Assembly: GCF_041860085.1 (NCBI RefSeq)
Contig: NZ_CP124747.1
Location: 4,092,001-4,156,000, forward strand
Direction of reading: 5' to 3'
DNA length: 64,000 nucleotides
DNA from: Schlesneria sp. DSM 10557
Lineage (GTDB): Bacteria > Planctomycetota > Planctomycetia > Planctomycetales > Planctomycetaceae
Shown here piece by piece: positions 1 to 8,618 of the stretch (position 1 is its first letter; each line of letters begins with the position of its first letter). The notes beneath the pieces were generated by a model. The model had not been told where the DNA came from. It did not search any database and was given only the letters and a program-made list of their open reading frames with translations. The position numbers and the translations under genes were made by a program.

Positions 1-1183
1 ACCCGACATGCGATTTCCGATTCGTATGGCCATGCGCCAGTTCGCTGCGTCGGGCCAGCTGAATGGCTTGAAGGGCCACCTCTTTTTCCGAGAGATGGCT
101 ATACTTGGCGACTTCTTCCACGACATGGCGATACTGGTCGCGTGTGTTGAAATCCATCCGGGCATAAACGCGCGCGGGATCCTGCCGGAGTGCCACTTCG
201 ACGACACTCAGCCGCTCGACAAAGTCACGCCAGTCAATCGCCTCGAGTTCCCGCAGACTGTTGATGCTGTTGCCAATTGAAACCTGATCGACGGCCTGCT
301 GATGTCCCTCCGTCTGCACCATCTGTTCGATCGTCTGTCCGTTCTCGGACAATCGCTGCTCGACCCAGGTGAGCGGGAATGCCAGCGACGGACTTTGCCC
401 TCTTAACCGGCGAGCCAGTTCGGCGACGAATGCACTGGAAAGGACCGGGTTAGGCCGGGCCATATCGGCCAGACAGAGAACCAGATCCTTGGGAGTCGTC
501 TCAACGCAGTGGATAAAGCGGTCTGCCCACAGCGTCGCAGCATCCCGGTCGATGCGTCCTGTGGCAATGCGGGCCGCCACACGGCGCAGATTCTCGATCA
601 GCGCCTGTCGCATCATGATGGGGACGGCCCAGAGTTCGCCCAGCTTCAGGGGACGCTCGCGCTGGTACGCGGCCACGAATGTCCGCAAGCTTTCCGCATC
701 GATGCGACCATCCACATGGGAAATCAGCTCCAGCGCCAGATCGTAGACGCAAGGATAACCTGCCGACGGACCGTTCAAAAGCCGCGGCAAGTCCCGGCTG
801 TACTGACGTGGCAGATGCCGCCGCGCCGTGCGAATTTGTTCCTCAATAAGGTAGTAATTGTCCAGCAGCCATTCGCCAGCGGGGACGTTGTGGCGGTCGT
901 TCTGCACAGCTTCGAGAAGCAGCTTATACGTTTGCTTCAGAATATTCTGATTGTCGGTCAAACGCAGCAACAGCCGGTCTGGACCCGGGTTTGGGTCAAT
1001 CTCGTGCCACGCCGCGAGGGCTTCAGCGTGTTCTTCGAGTTGAGCCAGACTGAAGAGATCCGAGCGAAGCGGCAGATCATTCCCAAATTCGCGGAAAAGA
1101 CCATCAACTCCGATTCTCGCCTTGAGGCGATCAATCCCTTTACGAATCGTTTTGCTACGTAACTTCAAGGGCATGCTGTCCAT
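1..1183 (-). CDS. Cyclic beta-1,2-glucan synthase-like protein (NdvB-type), N-terminal part only
   Basis: The reverse strand is open from an ATG at 1183 to the window edge (about 394 codons, no stop); the rest lies outside. Translation begins MDSMPLKLRSKTIRKG and contains LLDNYYLIEEQIRTARRHLP followed by RDLPRL, the cytoplasmic N-terminal signature of NdvB/ChvB-type cyclic glucan synthases, upstream of their membrane and glycosyltransferase domains. Such enzymes make and export periplasmic cyclic beta-glucans from UDP-glucose. A second in-frame ATG at 1174 is possible; neither has a strong Shine-Dalgarno. A terminator-like hairpin sits directly upstream. The family call rests on motif memory of the N-terminal region; the catalytic domains are not visible, so a related GH94-linked protein is not excluded. 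Confidence 0.7.
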   Translation of the reverse strand, partial: MDSMPLKLRSKTIRKGIDRLKARIGVDGLFREFGNDLPLRSDLFSLAQLEEHAEALAAWHEIDPNPGPDRLLLRLTDNQNILKQTYKLLLEAVQNDRHNVPAGEWLLDNYYLIEEQIRTARRHLPRQYSRDLPRLLNGPSAGYPCVYDLALELISHVDGRIDAESLRTFVAAYQRERPLKLGELWAVPIMMRQALIENLRRVAARIATGRIDRDAATLWADRFIHCVETTPKDLVLCLADMARPNPVLSSAFVAELARRLRGQSPSLAFPLTWVEQRLSENGQTIEQMVQTEGHQQAVDQVSIGNSINSLRELEAIDWRDFVERLSVVEVALRQDPARVYARMDFNTRDQYRHVVEEVAKYSHLSEKEVALQAIQLARRSELAHGHTNRKSHVG

Positions 1184-1189
1184 CCAAAG

Positions 1190-1239
1190 AAAAAGGCCGA
1201 CGCAATCCAACCCCGCTCCAGAGGTCTACCGCGTCGGCC
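1190..1239 (-). terminator. Terminator-like hairpin in the leader of the glucan synthase-like gene
   Basis: On the reverse strand GGCCGACGC (1239-1231) pairs perfectly with GCGTCGGCC (1203-1195) across a 27-nt loop and is followed at once by TTTTTC. It ends only about 12 nt before the ATG at 1183, so it is either the terminator of an upstream transcript or an attenuator of the gene itself. Confidence 0.5.
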
Positions 1240-1930
1240 CACTATTCACCTCGCCTACCGTTCAGGTCTGCTACTGAAATTAGTCTTCCGATGTTGTGAT
1301 CTGAGCAGAGTTTCCGCTCCCGCTGCCAGATCCTGACAGAAGTTCTCATAGCGGAAATTCACCCAAATCTCAATCACCAACGCGTTTCGCGGGTCCATGC
1401 AATCGGAGTACCACATCCATGTGCGATCACGATTTACGTCAAATTACATCAATTTCCTGTGACGGCCTGATGCTGAATCGACATTGAAATGAAGCCCCGG
1501 AGGACCAGGCTGGTCGATGAGCCGCCATTCTCACTACGTTGATCTGTTCCCTCTCACAGGCCGTGCACGCGGACTCTTGCGACAGCCCGCGTCACGCGTT
1601 GACGGGGATTGCCAAGCAGCTCTACATTTCCAAAGTGGATGATTGCGACTTCAGATCGACTCGTCCGCAAACCGAAGTATCCCGTGTTAAAAGTGTGGTT
1701 AACGGGTGACGGTGAAGCCACTTCTTTCCGTCGCCCAGAATCACAGGGAACGAGATTACGTCGACTCTACCGATTCAGGGGTTGCGGAGTGAGTCTGCAT
1801 CTGTAGAATCTAGCGTTTCGACGAACCGAGTTCTGTTACTGCGGTCCAACACGTCCGCGGCCTGAACTTCATTGCGAGCAACCTCGTGATGAGCGTTTCG
1901 GCCATAATGTCCCGTGAAAGAGCCTGAGTC
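1240..1930. other. Gene-free stretch
   Basis: About 690 bases with no convincing coding frame. The short open frames here lack a ribosome binding site and recognisable protein features. No RNA gene or strong hairpin was seen beyond the one at its left edge. Confidence 0.5.
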
Positions 1931-2182
1931 ATGCCTTTGTCGCGAACTACCCTCGAAAGACAACTTGCAGCCGCCAACGCGGATTTGGCAACTTTCTCCA
2001 ACTCACTCAAGGAGAAAGGCTTAGGGGAAGCCGAATTCAAGCGAAACACCAAATGGCGCTCGCTGAACGCCACAATCCGCACTGTCCGTCGACGCCTGGC
2101 CGCTGTTGGAGTGACTGAAGCCAACACCGCCGCTGTCGCCCAGCGGAAGGCTGAAAAGCTGGCAGCCGCAGAAGCCGAATAG
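1931..2182 (+). CDS. Small conserved-looking hypothetical protein (83 aa)
   Basis: An 83-residue, charged, probably all-helical protein, starting MPLSRTTLERQLAAANADL and ending in an Ala/Glu-rich tail (AEKLAAAEAE). The heptad-like spacing of Leu/Ala residues suggests a short coiled coil. It has no signal peptide, membrane segment or Cys motif. It resembles small planctomycete proteins of unknown function; no role is proposed. It is followed by tRNA-Ser in the same direction. The reverse strand over it also has long open frames, but they are Ser/Arg-rich and look like shadows. Confidence 0.55.
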   Translation: MPLSRTTLERQLAAANADLATFSNSLKEKGLGEAEFKRNTKWRSLNATIRTVRRRLAAVGVTEANTAAVAQRKAEKLAAAEAE

Positions 2183-2339
2183 TTCCTTCTGCGCCTCGAT
2201 CTCAGCCCTGAACCGACGAGCGACGAATCTTCCCGACCGGGAAGCGGAATCAGCCAACGCCGATAAGTCAGTCCCTTCAGGGTTTCCCATCCACCGCCAT
2301 CGGATGTGAAAACCAGCACCAAAATACGATCGTTTTCTC

Positions 2340-2426
<87 letters not shown>

Positions 2427-2436
2427 CATCTTGAGG

Positions 2437-2474
2437 GCCTGCAGAACCCGCTAAGGTTTTGCAGGCTCTTTTTC
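2437..2474 (+). terminator. Intrinsic terminator of tRNA-Ser
   Basis: GCCTGCAGAACC (2437-2448) pairs with GGTTTTGCAGGC (2455-2466) around a 6-nt loop and is followed by TCTTTTTC. It lies 10 nt after the tRNA end. Confidence 0.9.
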
Positions 2475-2909
2475 GTTCTGCCTGCCCCCGAGGACCCCGC
2501 ATTCTGACAGGATTCGCAATCTGGGAAGCTACGGGAATCATTCGAGACCGAATCGACCCGCAGCTTTTGCCGATCGCTTCTGGAAAGTCGTCCAAAGCGG
2601 TCTGACGTGCGGGATTCAAGTGGAATCAGACCTCTGGTTGCTCGATAAAATACCATAGGGGAACTCCCGGCCGAGTCGTTCGTTCGTTGTTTTCGGTGCG
2701 GCATACGCTGACTTTCTGGTTTTGGCATCCTCCAAGAAGATCGATCTCTCGACGTGACCCCCGGTGAATGTCAATCTGAAGCGGCTCAGGGGTTTTAGCC
2801 GACGCCGGACCGTGTCGAGACACCAGCAAGATCAAGGACGAGATTCCCTAAACGGAAAACAAGCTCGGCAGGATTAGCCAGTCGTTCCCAACAGAGAGGC
2901 AGTCATTTC
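2475..2909. other. Gene-free stretch before glgA
   Basis: About 435 bases without a credible gene. It should hold the glgA promoter, but no clear hexamers were found. Confidence 0.4.
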
Positions 2910-4439
2910 ATGCGGATCGTACTCGCCAGTTCCGAGGCAGTCCCTTTTTCCAAAACGGGGGGCCTGGGGGACGTTGCAACGGCCTTACCCAAGGCGTTGG
3001 CTCAGGTGGGTCACGATGTTTCATTGTTTACTCCTTTCTACCAGCAGATCATCGCCAAACGAGGATCCAGCGTTCCGGTGATCGAACCTACCGGCTTGAC
3101 ATTCCGCGTTACCGTGGGATCAAAACACGTCGAAGGCCAGATCCTGAAGTCCTCTCTGCCGGGCTCGCGAGCAACGGTCTACCTGATTGAACAGCCACAC
3201 TACTTCAACCGCCCTGGACTCTATGTCGAGCAGGAGCAGGACTACCGGGACAACAGCGAACGGTTCATCTTCTTCAGCCGGGCCGTCATGGAAGCGACCC
3301 GCCTCCTCAACCTGAAGCCCGACATCATTCACGCCAACGACTGGCAGACGGGGTTGATCCCCGCCCTCTTCAAGATTGAATTCCAGGGTTCTCCGGGCTT
3401 CGAACGGACGGCCTCGATCTTCACGATCCACAACATGGCCTTTCAAGGTCAGTTCTGGCACTGGGACATGCTGCTGACCGGGCTCGACTGGAAGTACTTC
3501 AACTGGCGTCAAATGGAGTGCTACGGCCATCTGAACCTGCTGAAGTCGGGGATCGCCTTCGCGGACCTCGTCACCACGGTGAGCCCGACTTACTCTCGCG
3601 AGATCCAGACGCCCGAGTTCGGCTGCGGACTCAATGCCGCTCTTTCCTCCCGGCATGACGACCTGTTCGGCATCCTCAACGGCGTCGATACCGAAGTCTG
3701 GAACCCCGCCACCGACCCGCACATCGCCCAGAACTACACCGCGGCCACGGTGGCAGAAGGAAAAGCGGCCTGTAAGGCCGAACTGCAGCGCCGCCTCGGT
3801 TTGCCCGTTCGCCCGGACGTCATGCTGCTGGGCAGCATCTCGCGGATGACGCACCAGAAGGGCTTCCAGCTGGTCGAGCAATGCTCCACCATATTGATGG
3901 ATCAGGACATTCAATTCGTTTTCCTTGGTTCAGGCGAACCTCGTTTTGAGCAACTGCTGACGAAACTTGCCGAAAGCCACCCGGGGAAAGTGGCCACCCA
4001 CATCGGCTACGACGAAACCCTGTCGCATCAGATTGAAGCCGGAGCCGACGCGTTCCTCATGCCGAGCGAGTTCGAGCCGTGCGGACTCAACCAGATGTAT
4101 AGCCTGCTCTATGGAACGGTCCCCATCGTCCGTGCTGTGGGGGGCCTTGCCGATTCCGTCGTCGACGCCTCTGACGAGAACCTCGCCAATCGAACCGCTA
4201 ACGGCTTTGCCTTCCGTGAGTTCCGCAGCGACGTCCTGTTCTGGAACATCTGCCGGGCACGGGCCCTGTTTGCAGACAAGCAGAAGTGGTCCTCCCTCCA
4301 GCAGACGGGTATGAAACAGGACTGGTCCTGGACGCATAGCGCCAACGAGTATCAGCGAGTCTACGAACTTGCCCTCGAAAAGCGTCGGAATCCCCGCCCT
4401 ACCAGTGACTCGACCACCCGAAGTGTCGTGGGAGGCTGA
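2910..4439 (+). CDS. glgA: Glycogen/starch synthase (ADP-glucose type)
   Basis: Transfers glucose from ADP-glucose to the end of an alpha-1,4-glucan chain, the elongation step of glycogen synthesis, in the cytoplasm. The GT5 signature KTGGLGDV begins at Lys15 (the ADP-glucose-binding lysine region). The N-terminal Rossmann domain contains DIIHANDWQTGLIP, and the C-terminal domain has the catalytic E-x7-E region EFEPCGLNQMYSLLYGTVPI. The length, 509 aa, is slightly above the usual 470-500 because of a Pro/Arg/Thr tail. The start at 2910 is the only one that gives the canonical MRIVLASSEAVPFSKTGGLG. It is followed 42 nt later by galT, which suggests a carbohydrate operon. Confidence 0.96.
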   Translation: MRIVLASSEAVPFSKTGGLGDVATALPKALAQVGHDVSLFTPFYQQIIAKRGSSVPVIEPTGLTFRVTVGSKHVEGQILKSSLPGSRATVYLIEQPHYFNRPGLYVEQEQDYRDNSERFIFFSRAVMEATRLLNLKPDIIHANDWQTGLIPALFKIEFQGSPGFERTASIFTIHNMAFQGQFWHWDMLLTGLDWKYFNWRQMECYGHLNLLKSGIAFADLVTTVSPTYSREIQTPEFGCGLNAALSSRHDDLFGILNGVDTEVWNPATDPHIAQNYTAATVAEGKAACKAELQRRLGLPVRPDVMLLGSISRMTHQKGFQLVEQCSTILMDQDIQFVFLGSGEPRFEQLLTKLAESHPGKVATHIGYDETLSHQIEAGADAFLMPSEFEPCGLNQMYSLLYGTVPIVRAVGGLADSVVDASDENLANRTANGFAFREFRSDVLFWNICRARALFADKQKWSSLQQTGMKQDWSWTHSANEYQRVYELALEKRRNPRPTSDSTTRSVVGG

Positions 4440-4481
4440 GCGACAGCCCTTCCCCATCACTGATCGAACAGAGGCTCCGGG

Positions 4482-5614
4482 ATGCCCGAACTCCGCAAAG
4501 ATCCGCTGCTGCAGCGCTGGGTCGTCATGGCACCCGAGAGAGCTCGGCGGCCGATTCAACTGCAACTCCCCGATCCCTCCCGCCCCCTCATCCCACTAAC
4601 CCCAACCCGGAGCAGTCCGCCGATCGAGGTACACCCGGCTGTCGCCGTCGCGGTTTCCGTAGCCGCAGCACCGTCCGTCGTCACCCTCCTCAACGTAACG
4701 CAACCGCGCCGGCCACTCAGGCCCCCTTTGATCCGTTCGCCGAAGGGAATGAGCACGCCACGCCGCCCGAAGTCCTGGCCTACCGCAACCCCGGCTCCCA
4801 ACCCAACCAGCCGGGCTGGCGAGTCCGTGTCGTCCCGAACAAGTTCCCGGCACTGGAACCGGCGGGCGAACTCAACCCCCTCATCGGCGACCTGTACCAG
4901 TCCTTAAACGGGTTCGGCCTGCATGAGGTCATCATCGAATGCCCTCATGCGGAAACCAACCTCGCCCGACTCACGCTCGACAACATCCGCGAAGTCCTGT
5001 CGGCCTATCAGGACCGCATGAAGGCGATCAGGAACGAGGCTCGACTGGTCCATGTCACCCTCTTCAAGAACAATGGCGTTCGCGCCGGAGCATCCCTGCC
5101 CCACTCGCATTCGCAACTGATCGCCAGCCCCGTCGTTCCCGTGACGATTGTCGAAGAAATCGCAGCCGCACGAGCCTTCTATGACTCCCGTCAGCATTCG
5201 ATCTTTGACGAGCTCATCCGGCAGGAACGCCTTACGGGTGAGCGAATTTTCTTTGAGAGCGACCGCTTTATTGCCTTCTGCCCTTATGCCAGCCGCTTCC
5301 CCTATGAGACCTGCCTGCTGCCCAAGCGGCAGCAGAGTCATTATGAAAACCTGCAGCCGGACGACCTCACGGACCTGGCTTATATTCTCAAGACTGTGCT
5401 ATGTAAGCTGGATCAGGGTCTTAGTAACCCACCTTATAACTATGTTATTCACACCGCCCCCTTTAATGAGCCGGAACTCCCCTGGTACCGCTGGCACCTG
5501 GAGATCTTCCCCCGCCTGACGAGTGTCGCCGGCTTCGAGTGGGGTAGCGGTTTCTATATCAATCCGGTCTTCCCCGAGACCGCCGCCCGTCAACTGCGGG
5601 ACACAGTCATTTAG
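4482..5614 (+). pseudogene. galT: Galactose-1-phosphate uridylyltransferase-like, with an apparent frameshift
   Basis: The N-terminus (MPELRKDPLLQRWVVMAPER) is in one frame from 4482; the rest (EGNEHATPPEVLAYR, then HVTLFKNNG, then GASLPHSHSQLIASPVVP) is in another frame that ends at 5614. The shift lies in a C-rich, Pro-coding stretch between about 4570 and 4740. The HIT-superfamily catalytic motif H-S-H-S-Q is intact. The zinc motif CPFC expected just before EGNE is replaced by DPFA, so the zinc site is lost. GalT exchanges UMP between UDP-glucose and galactose-1-phosphate (Leloir pathway). The well-kept 3' part suggests a sequencing error or a recent lesion; an internal start near 5018 would give only the C-terminal 198 aa. 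Confidence 0.75.
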
Positions 5615-5695
5615 AGGGACAAGAGCCGCTCCATCGCCAGCGCAAGAGCCCTCAGCACAAGACAACTGCGGCTGAACAGTTCCCCGTGCTGGCAG

Positions 5696-6028
5696 TCAGT
5701 AGCGAGGGATCGAGGGATCGATTGTTTGAGACCATTCGTCGATTCCACCGGCCATATTCGAGACCTGTGAGAATCCCTGCTGGCGCAACCAGTTGGTCAC
5801 GCGCATGCTGCGGCCCCCATGGTGACAATGCACGATGATGGGGGCATCGCGATAGCTTTCCAGTTCCCCCATCCGCTGCGCGAGCTCGCTCATCGGTATG
5901 AGGGTCGTCGATTCAATATGAGCCGTTTCGTATTCGTCACGTTCACGGCAGTCGAGAAACAGGAATGGCTGCTGCGCGTCGAGACGGGCTTTGACGTGCT
6001 GACAGTCGACTTCCAAGGGGGCACTCAT
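5696..6028 (-). CDS. Rhodanese-like domain protein
   Basis: A single-domain rhodanese of 110 aa. The active-site Cys68 lies in HCHHGGRS, the six-residue loop typical of thiosulfate or persulfide sulfurtransferases; DCRERDEYETAHI upstream is the usual first motif (LDxRxxxEYxxxHI). The ending WSQTIDPSIPRY resembles stand-alone planctomycete and proteobacterial rhodaneses of the GlpE/PspE type. It probably carries sulfane sulfur as a Cys persulfide in the cytoplasm, as there is no signal peptide. AAGGATGAACA precedes the ATG. It is 23 nt downstream of a small conserved gene on the same strand, so the two are probably co-transcribed. Confidence 0.9.
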   Translation of the reverse strand: MSAPLEVDCQHVKARLDAQQPFLFLDCRERDEYETAHIESTTLIPMSELAQRMGELESYRDAPIIVHCHHGGRSMRVTNWLRQQGFSQVSNMAGGIDEWSQTIDPSIPRY

Positions 6029-6051
6029 TGTTCATCCTTAAACGGCCATCT

Positions 6052-6261
6052 TCAGCGGGCAATCTGCTCGCGAGCAAACTGACGTGCCATCTTGTAGGCA
6101 TGACGTAATGCGAAGATCCGGGTTTCCATTTGTTCTTCAGTGTAGTACTTGCCGGGTTCACTGGCGGGCAGCCCGGCGATGGAAATCGTCAGGGGCATCA
6201 GATCCAGAAACTCACGATAGCGACGCTGTTGATCGGCTGCTGAGGGGTCGCCACTCGACAT
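6052..6261 (-). CDS. Small hypothetical protein (69 aa) upstream of the rhodanese gene
   Basis: The chosen ATG at 6261 (MSSGDPSAADQQRRYREFLD) has AGGAG 9 nt upstream; a longer frame reaching 6324 lacks such a site. It is a soluble, helical protein with the segment LPASEPGKYYTEEQMETR, which I recall as conserved among planctomycetes, but no function is known to me. Its position directly before the rhodanese gene suggests one transcript. Confidence 0.75.
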   Translation of the reverse strand: MSSGDPSAADQQRRYREFLDLMPLTISIAGLPASEPGKYYTEEQMETRIFALRHAYKMARQFAREQIAR

Positions 6262-6383
6262 GCTCTTACTCCTGAACGATTCTGACCTGATCTCGATCCG
6301 AATTGACTGAATGACAAATGTCACATCACATGCGGAAACATCTCCAGGGTCCGTCTATCGCATGCATCAAGACAGAAGGACTA

Positions 6384-7295
6384 TCAACTGCGGCGATTCA
6401 TGTACTGCTTGATGATGTCCGCCGCCGTATTGGAAGGCTTTTCTTCCTGCTTCGCGCCTCCCGCAGGAGCCGCTGCCGGAGCGACGGTTTTAACGCCTGT
6501 ATCTTCCGGGTTCGGCAATCGCACTGCCAATTCGCCCGAAGGAGCTGCAGCCTCTGGCTCAGGCTCTTCCACAGGAGCCGCGACGGCACCACCGGGATAT
6601 CCCTGCATCGGCATCATCTGGGGATAACCCATGGGGTAACCCATTTGCGGAGGGTAACCGGGTGGCTGACCGTAACCGGGTGGATACTGCGGATAGGCCC
6701 CTGGCATGTAGCCCGGCGGCATCTGATAGCCGGGAGGAACCATCGGTGGATATCCGGGATACCCCTGCGGATAACCTGGCATCCCCTGTGGTGGATACTG
6801 GAGCGGCACCGGGGCACCGATGATCGCGGTGTCCTGAGTGGGCATGCCGGCTGCCGCGGGGTCGACGTAGGCAGGCATCTCGTAGCTGGTCTCGGTCTCT
6901 TCCGACGAAGAAGGCAGTTCGGTGGTCGAAAGGCCCGACGATGACTCGGCAACGGGCTCGGGAGCGGCAACCGGTCGCGGCGACGACTTGGCGGTCGCCT
7001 GTCGGATGATGACTTCCAGATCGAGCTTCCCGATCGAAACCCGGTCACCCGACTTGAGATTAACTTCACCACGCAGACTGGTGCCGTTCACCAGGGTGCC
7101 GTTCGTACTTCCCAGGTCGCGCAGGCGAATGGCGTACTCGTCGATCGAAAAGACGCAGTGGTGGCGGCTGACCAGGTCGCTATTGGGCCGCAGATGGCAA
7201 TCCTGCTCACGGCCAACGAGAAACTTTTTCGTCGTCAGCGGTATTAGTTTGCCCTGGTGCTTGCCACCAAGGATTTTCAGTTCGGCCTGCAACAT
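6384..7295 (-). CDS. FHA-domain protein with Pro/Gly/Tyr-rich linker
   Basis: An N-terminal forkhead-associated domain (about residues 20-95) is marked by VGREQDCHLR, SRHHC and LGSTNGTLVNG, the phosphothreonine-peptide binding loops. A low-complexity region follows (about 160-230) made of repeated PPGYPQ/PGYPPM-like units, then a C-terminal stretch ending IKQYMNRRS. It is probably a cytoplasmic adaptor that reads Ser/Thr kinase phosphorylation, common in planctomycetes. GGGAG lies 10 nt before the ATG. The Tyr/Pro/Gly region could support multivalent interaction; that is inference. The opposite strand has a 208-codon open frame over the gene that is an artefact of its codon use. Confidence 0.9.
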   Translation of the reverse strand: MLQAELKILGGKHQGKLIPLTTKKFLVGREQDCHLRPNSDLVSRHHCVFSIDEYAIRLRDLGSTNGTLVNGTSLRGEVNLKSGDRVSIGKLDLEVIIRQATAKSSPRPVAAPEPVAESSSGLSTTELPSSSEETETSYEMPAYVDPAAAGMPTQDTAIIGAPVPLQYPPQGMPGYPQGYPGYPPMVPPGYQMPPGYMPGAYPQYPPGYGQPPGYPPQMGYPMGYPQMMPMQGYPGGAVAAPVEEPEPEAAAPSGELAVRLPNPEDTGVKTVAPAAAPAGGAKQEEKPSNTAADIIKQYMNRRS

Positions 7296-7525
7296 GAATC
7301 AGACACTCCCTAAACTCAGAGGTCCATCAATCGAGATGGGCATCCACTCTCGCGATTGTACATCCGCTAACGGACACGTCGTTTTGAAATGACTTTGGCA
7401 TGACGACCACGCCGGGGATTTTGAAGGGAACGCAATGGCCCGTTCGTGGTTACTGGGAACCACTATCACGCTAACGCCTTATCGAAAGACTGTCAACGAG
7501 TATTCGCCGCACCACACCGCATTGA

Positions 7526-8263
7526 CTACCTCCGTTTTACACGCGATTCCTCCGCCGAACACAATTCTACAGCCACCTGTTTTTCCTGTTCCGTCAGCTC
7601 ACCAAACGTCCAGTTTTCCGCCACCGCTTCCGCTAATGGAACCGCCAGAATACCAGCCAGATCCGGGGGGACTTGAGCCTCGCAAAGGTCCGCCAGCCCC
7701 GCTACGGCCGGTGCCGCCGCAGAGGCATGCAAAATTAAACTTCCGTGTTGCAAAACCGCGCCACGCCGGCGACGTTGAGCACTTCCGACCACCTTCTGGC
7801 CATGCACGACCAGATCATGCGAATCTCGGCGCTGGAAGCACAACAAAGGCTCTTCACCCAGCTTTGACGAGACCCCGCGAGCGGCAATCGGGAACCCCAG
7901 GCGATTCAAACTTGCCACCAGCGACCCGTGCACGATGTCATAAAGTTCTTCAGGCAGACTGAACAGCTTTTGCACGGGGGGGACTGTCAGACTGTAAGTC
8001 CATTCGCAATCGTGGAGAATCGCCCCTCCTCCCGACAATCGCCGCACGACAGGGAGCTGCGACAGGACCGAATCCACCTCAAAGTCAGCCGACTTTTGAA
8101 AGTATCCCAGTGAGACCGTCGGCTCTTTCCACTGGTACCACCGCAGTGTCGCGACCTCCGACGAAATCGCCGACAGCAGCAGCGCCTCATCCACGGCCAT
8201 GTTCCAGACCCCCGACTGGGGCTCGGTCTCAAGAATGACGCGTAAATGAGTCAGCCGCTGCAT
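7526..8263 (-). CDS. Lipoate-protein ligase / octanoyltransferase family (LipM-like)
   Basis: A BPL/LplA-fold enzyme of about 245 aa. RRLSGGGAILHD is the lipoyl-ligase signature (RRxSGGGAVxHD), and HGQKVVGSAQRRRRGAVLQH contains the conserved lysine and glutamine region. Cys142 in LLCFQRRDSHDLVV matches the position of the catalytic cysteine of LipM octanoyltransferases, which favours transfer of octanoyl from acyl carrier protein over ATP-dependent lipoate ligation. Start: ATG at 8263 with AAGG upstream; a GTG at 8281 would add six residues. It stands alone, with no lipA nearby. Confidence 0.85.
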   Translation of the reverse strand: MQRLTHLRVILETEPQSGVWNMAVDEALLLSAISSEVATLRWYQWKEPTVSLGYFQKSADFEVDSVLSQLPVVRRLSGGGAILHDCEWTYSLTVPPVQKLFSLPEELYDIVHGSLVASLNRLGFPIAARGVSSKLGEEPLLCFQRRDSHDLVVHGQKVVGSAQRRRRGAVLQHGSLILHASAAAPAVAGLADLCEAQVPPDLAGILAVPLAEAVAENWTFGELTEQEKQVAVELCSAEESRVKRR

Positions 8264-8618
8264 CAATGGACAACCTTCCACAGAGGGACCGGACGCTTTG
8301 CAGCCCGGTTTTGGTTCTCAACCCCTTCCAGAACGTCCCTTCGCGAGACGCTCCATCCCGGGAGGAATTCTATACAAAACGATCAGGCTGACGATGCCGA
8401 TCCGGTGAGGAACCCGAGAAACCGCTCCTCACCTGCTCTCTCGATCGAACGTCGCCCGCCGACCAGCCCCCTGCTGACTCGACAACGACCCTGAAGTCGT
8501 CTCAAGCCGCTCTCTATTTTACCAATGTCCACGGCAGAACAGGAAATTGCAATTATTACAAACGTGTTAGTCGCCCGTCCCCCTGCAGAGGGGCCTTACT
8601 AACCTACTCCCGGCCACG
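8264..8618. other. Gene-free stretch
   Basis: About 355 bases between the LipM-like gene and the 3' end of the next reverse-strand gene. No coding frame, RNA gene or strong hairpin was seen. Confidence 0.4.

Noticed and set aside
509-1162. 217-codon forward open frame
   Set aside because: Antisense to the cyclic glucan synthase-like gene whose motifs are clear on the other strand.
3930-4565. 211-codon reverse-strand open frame
   Set aside because: Antisense to glgA and galT with no recognised features.
6318-6944. 208-codon forward open frame
   Set aside because: Antisense to the FHA-domain gene; His/Arg-rich composition typical of a shadow.
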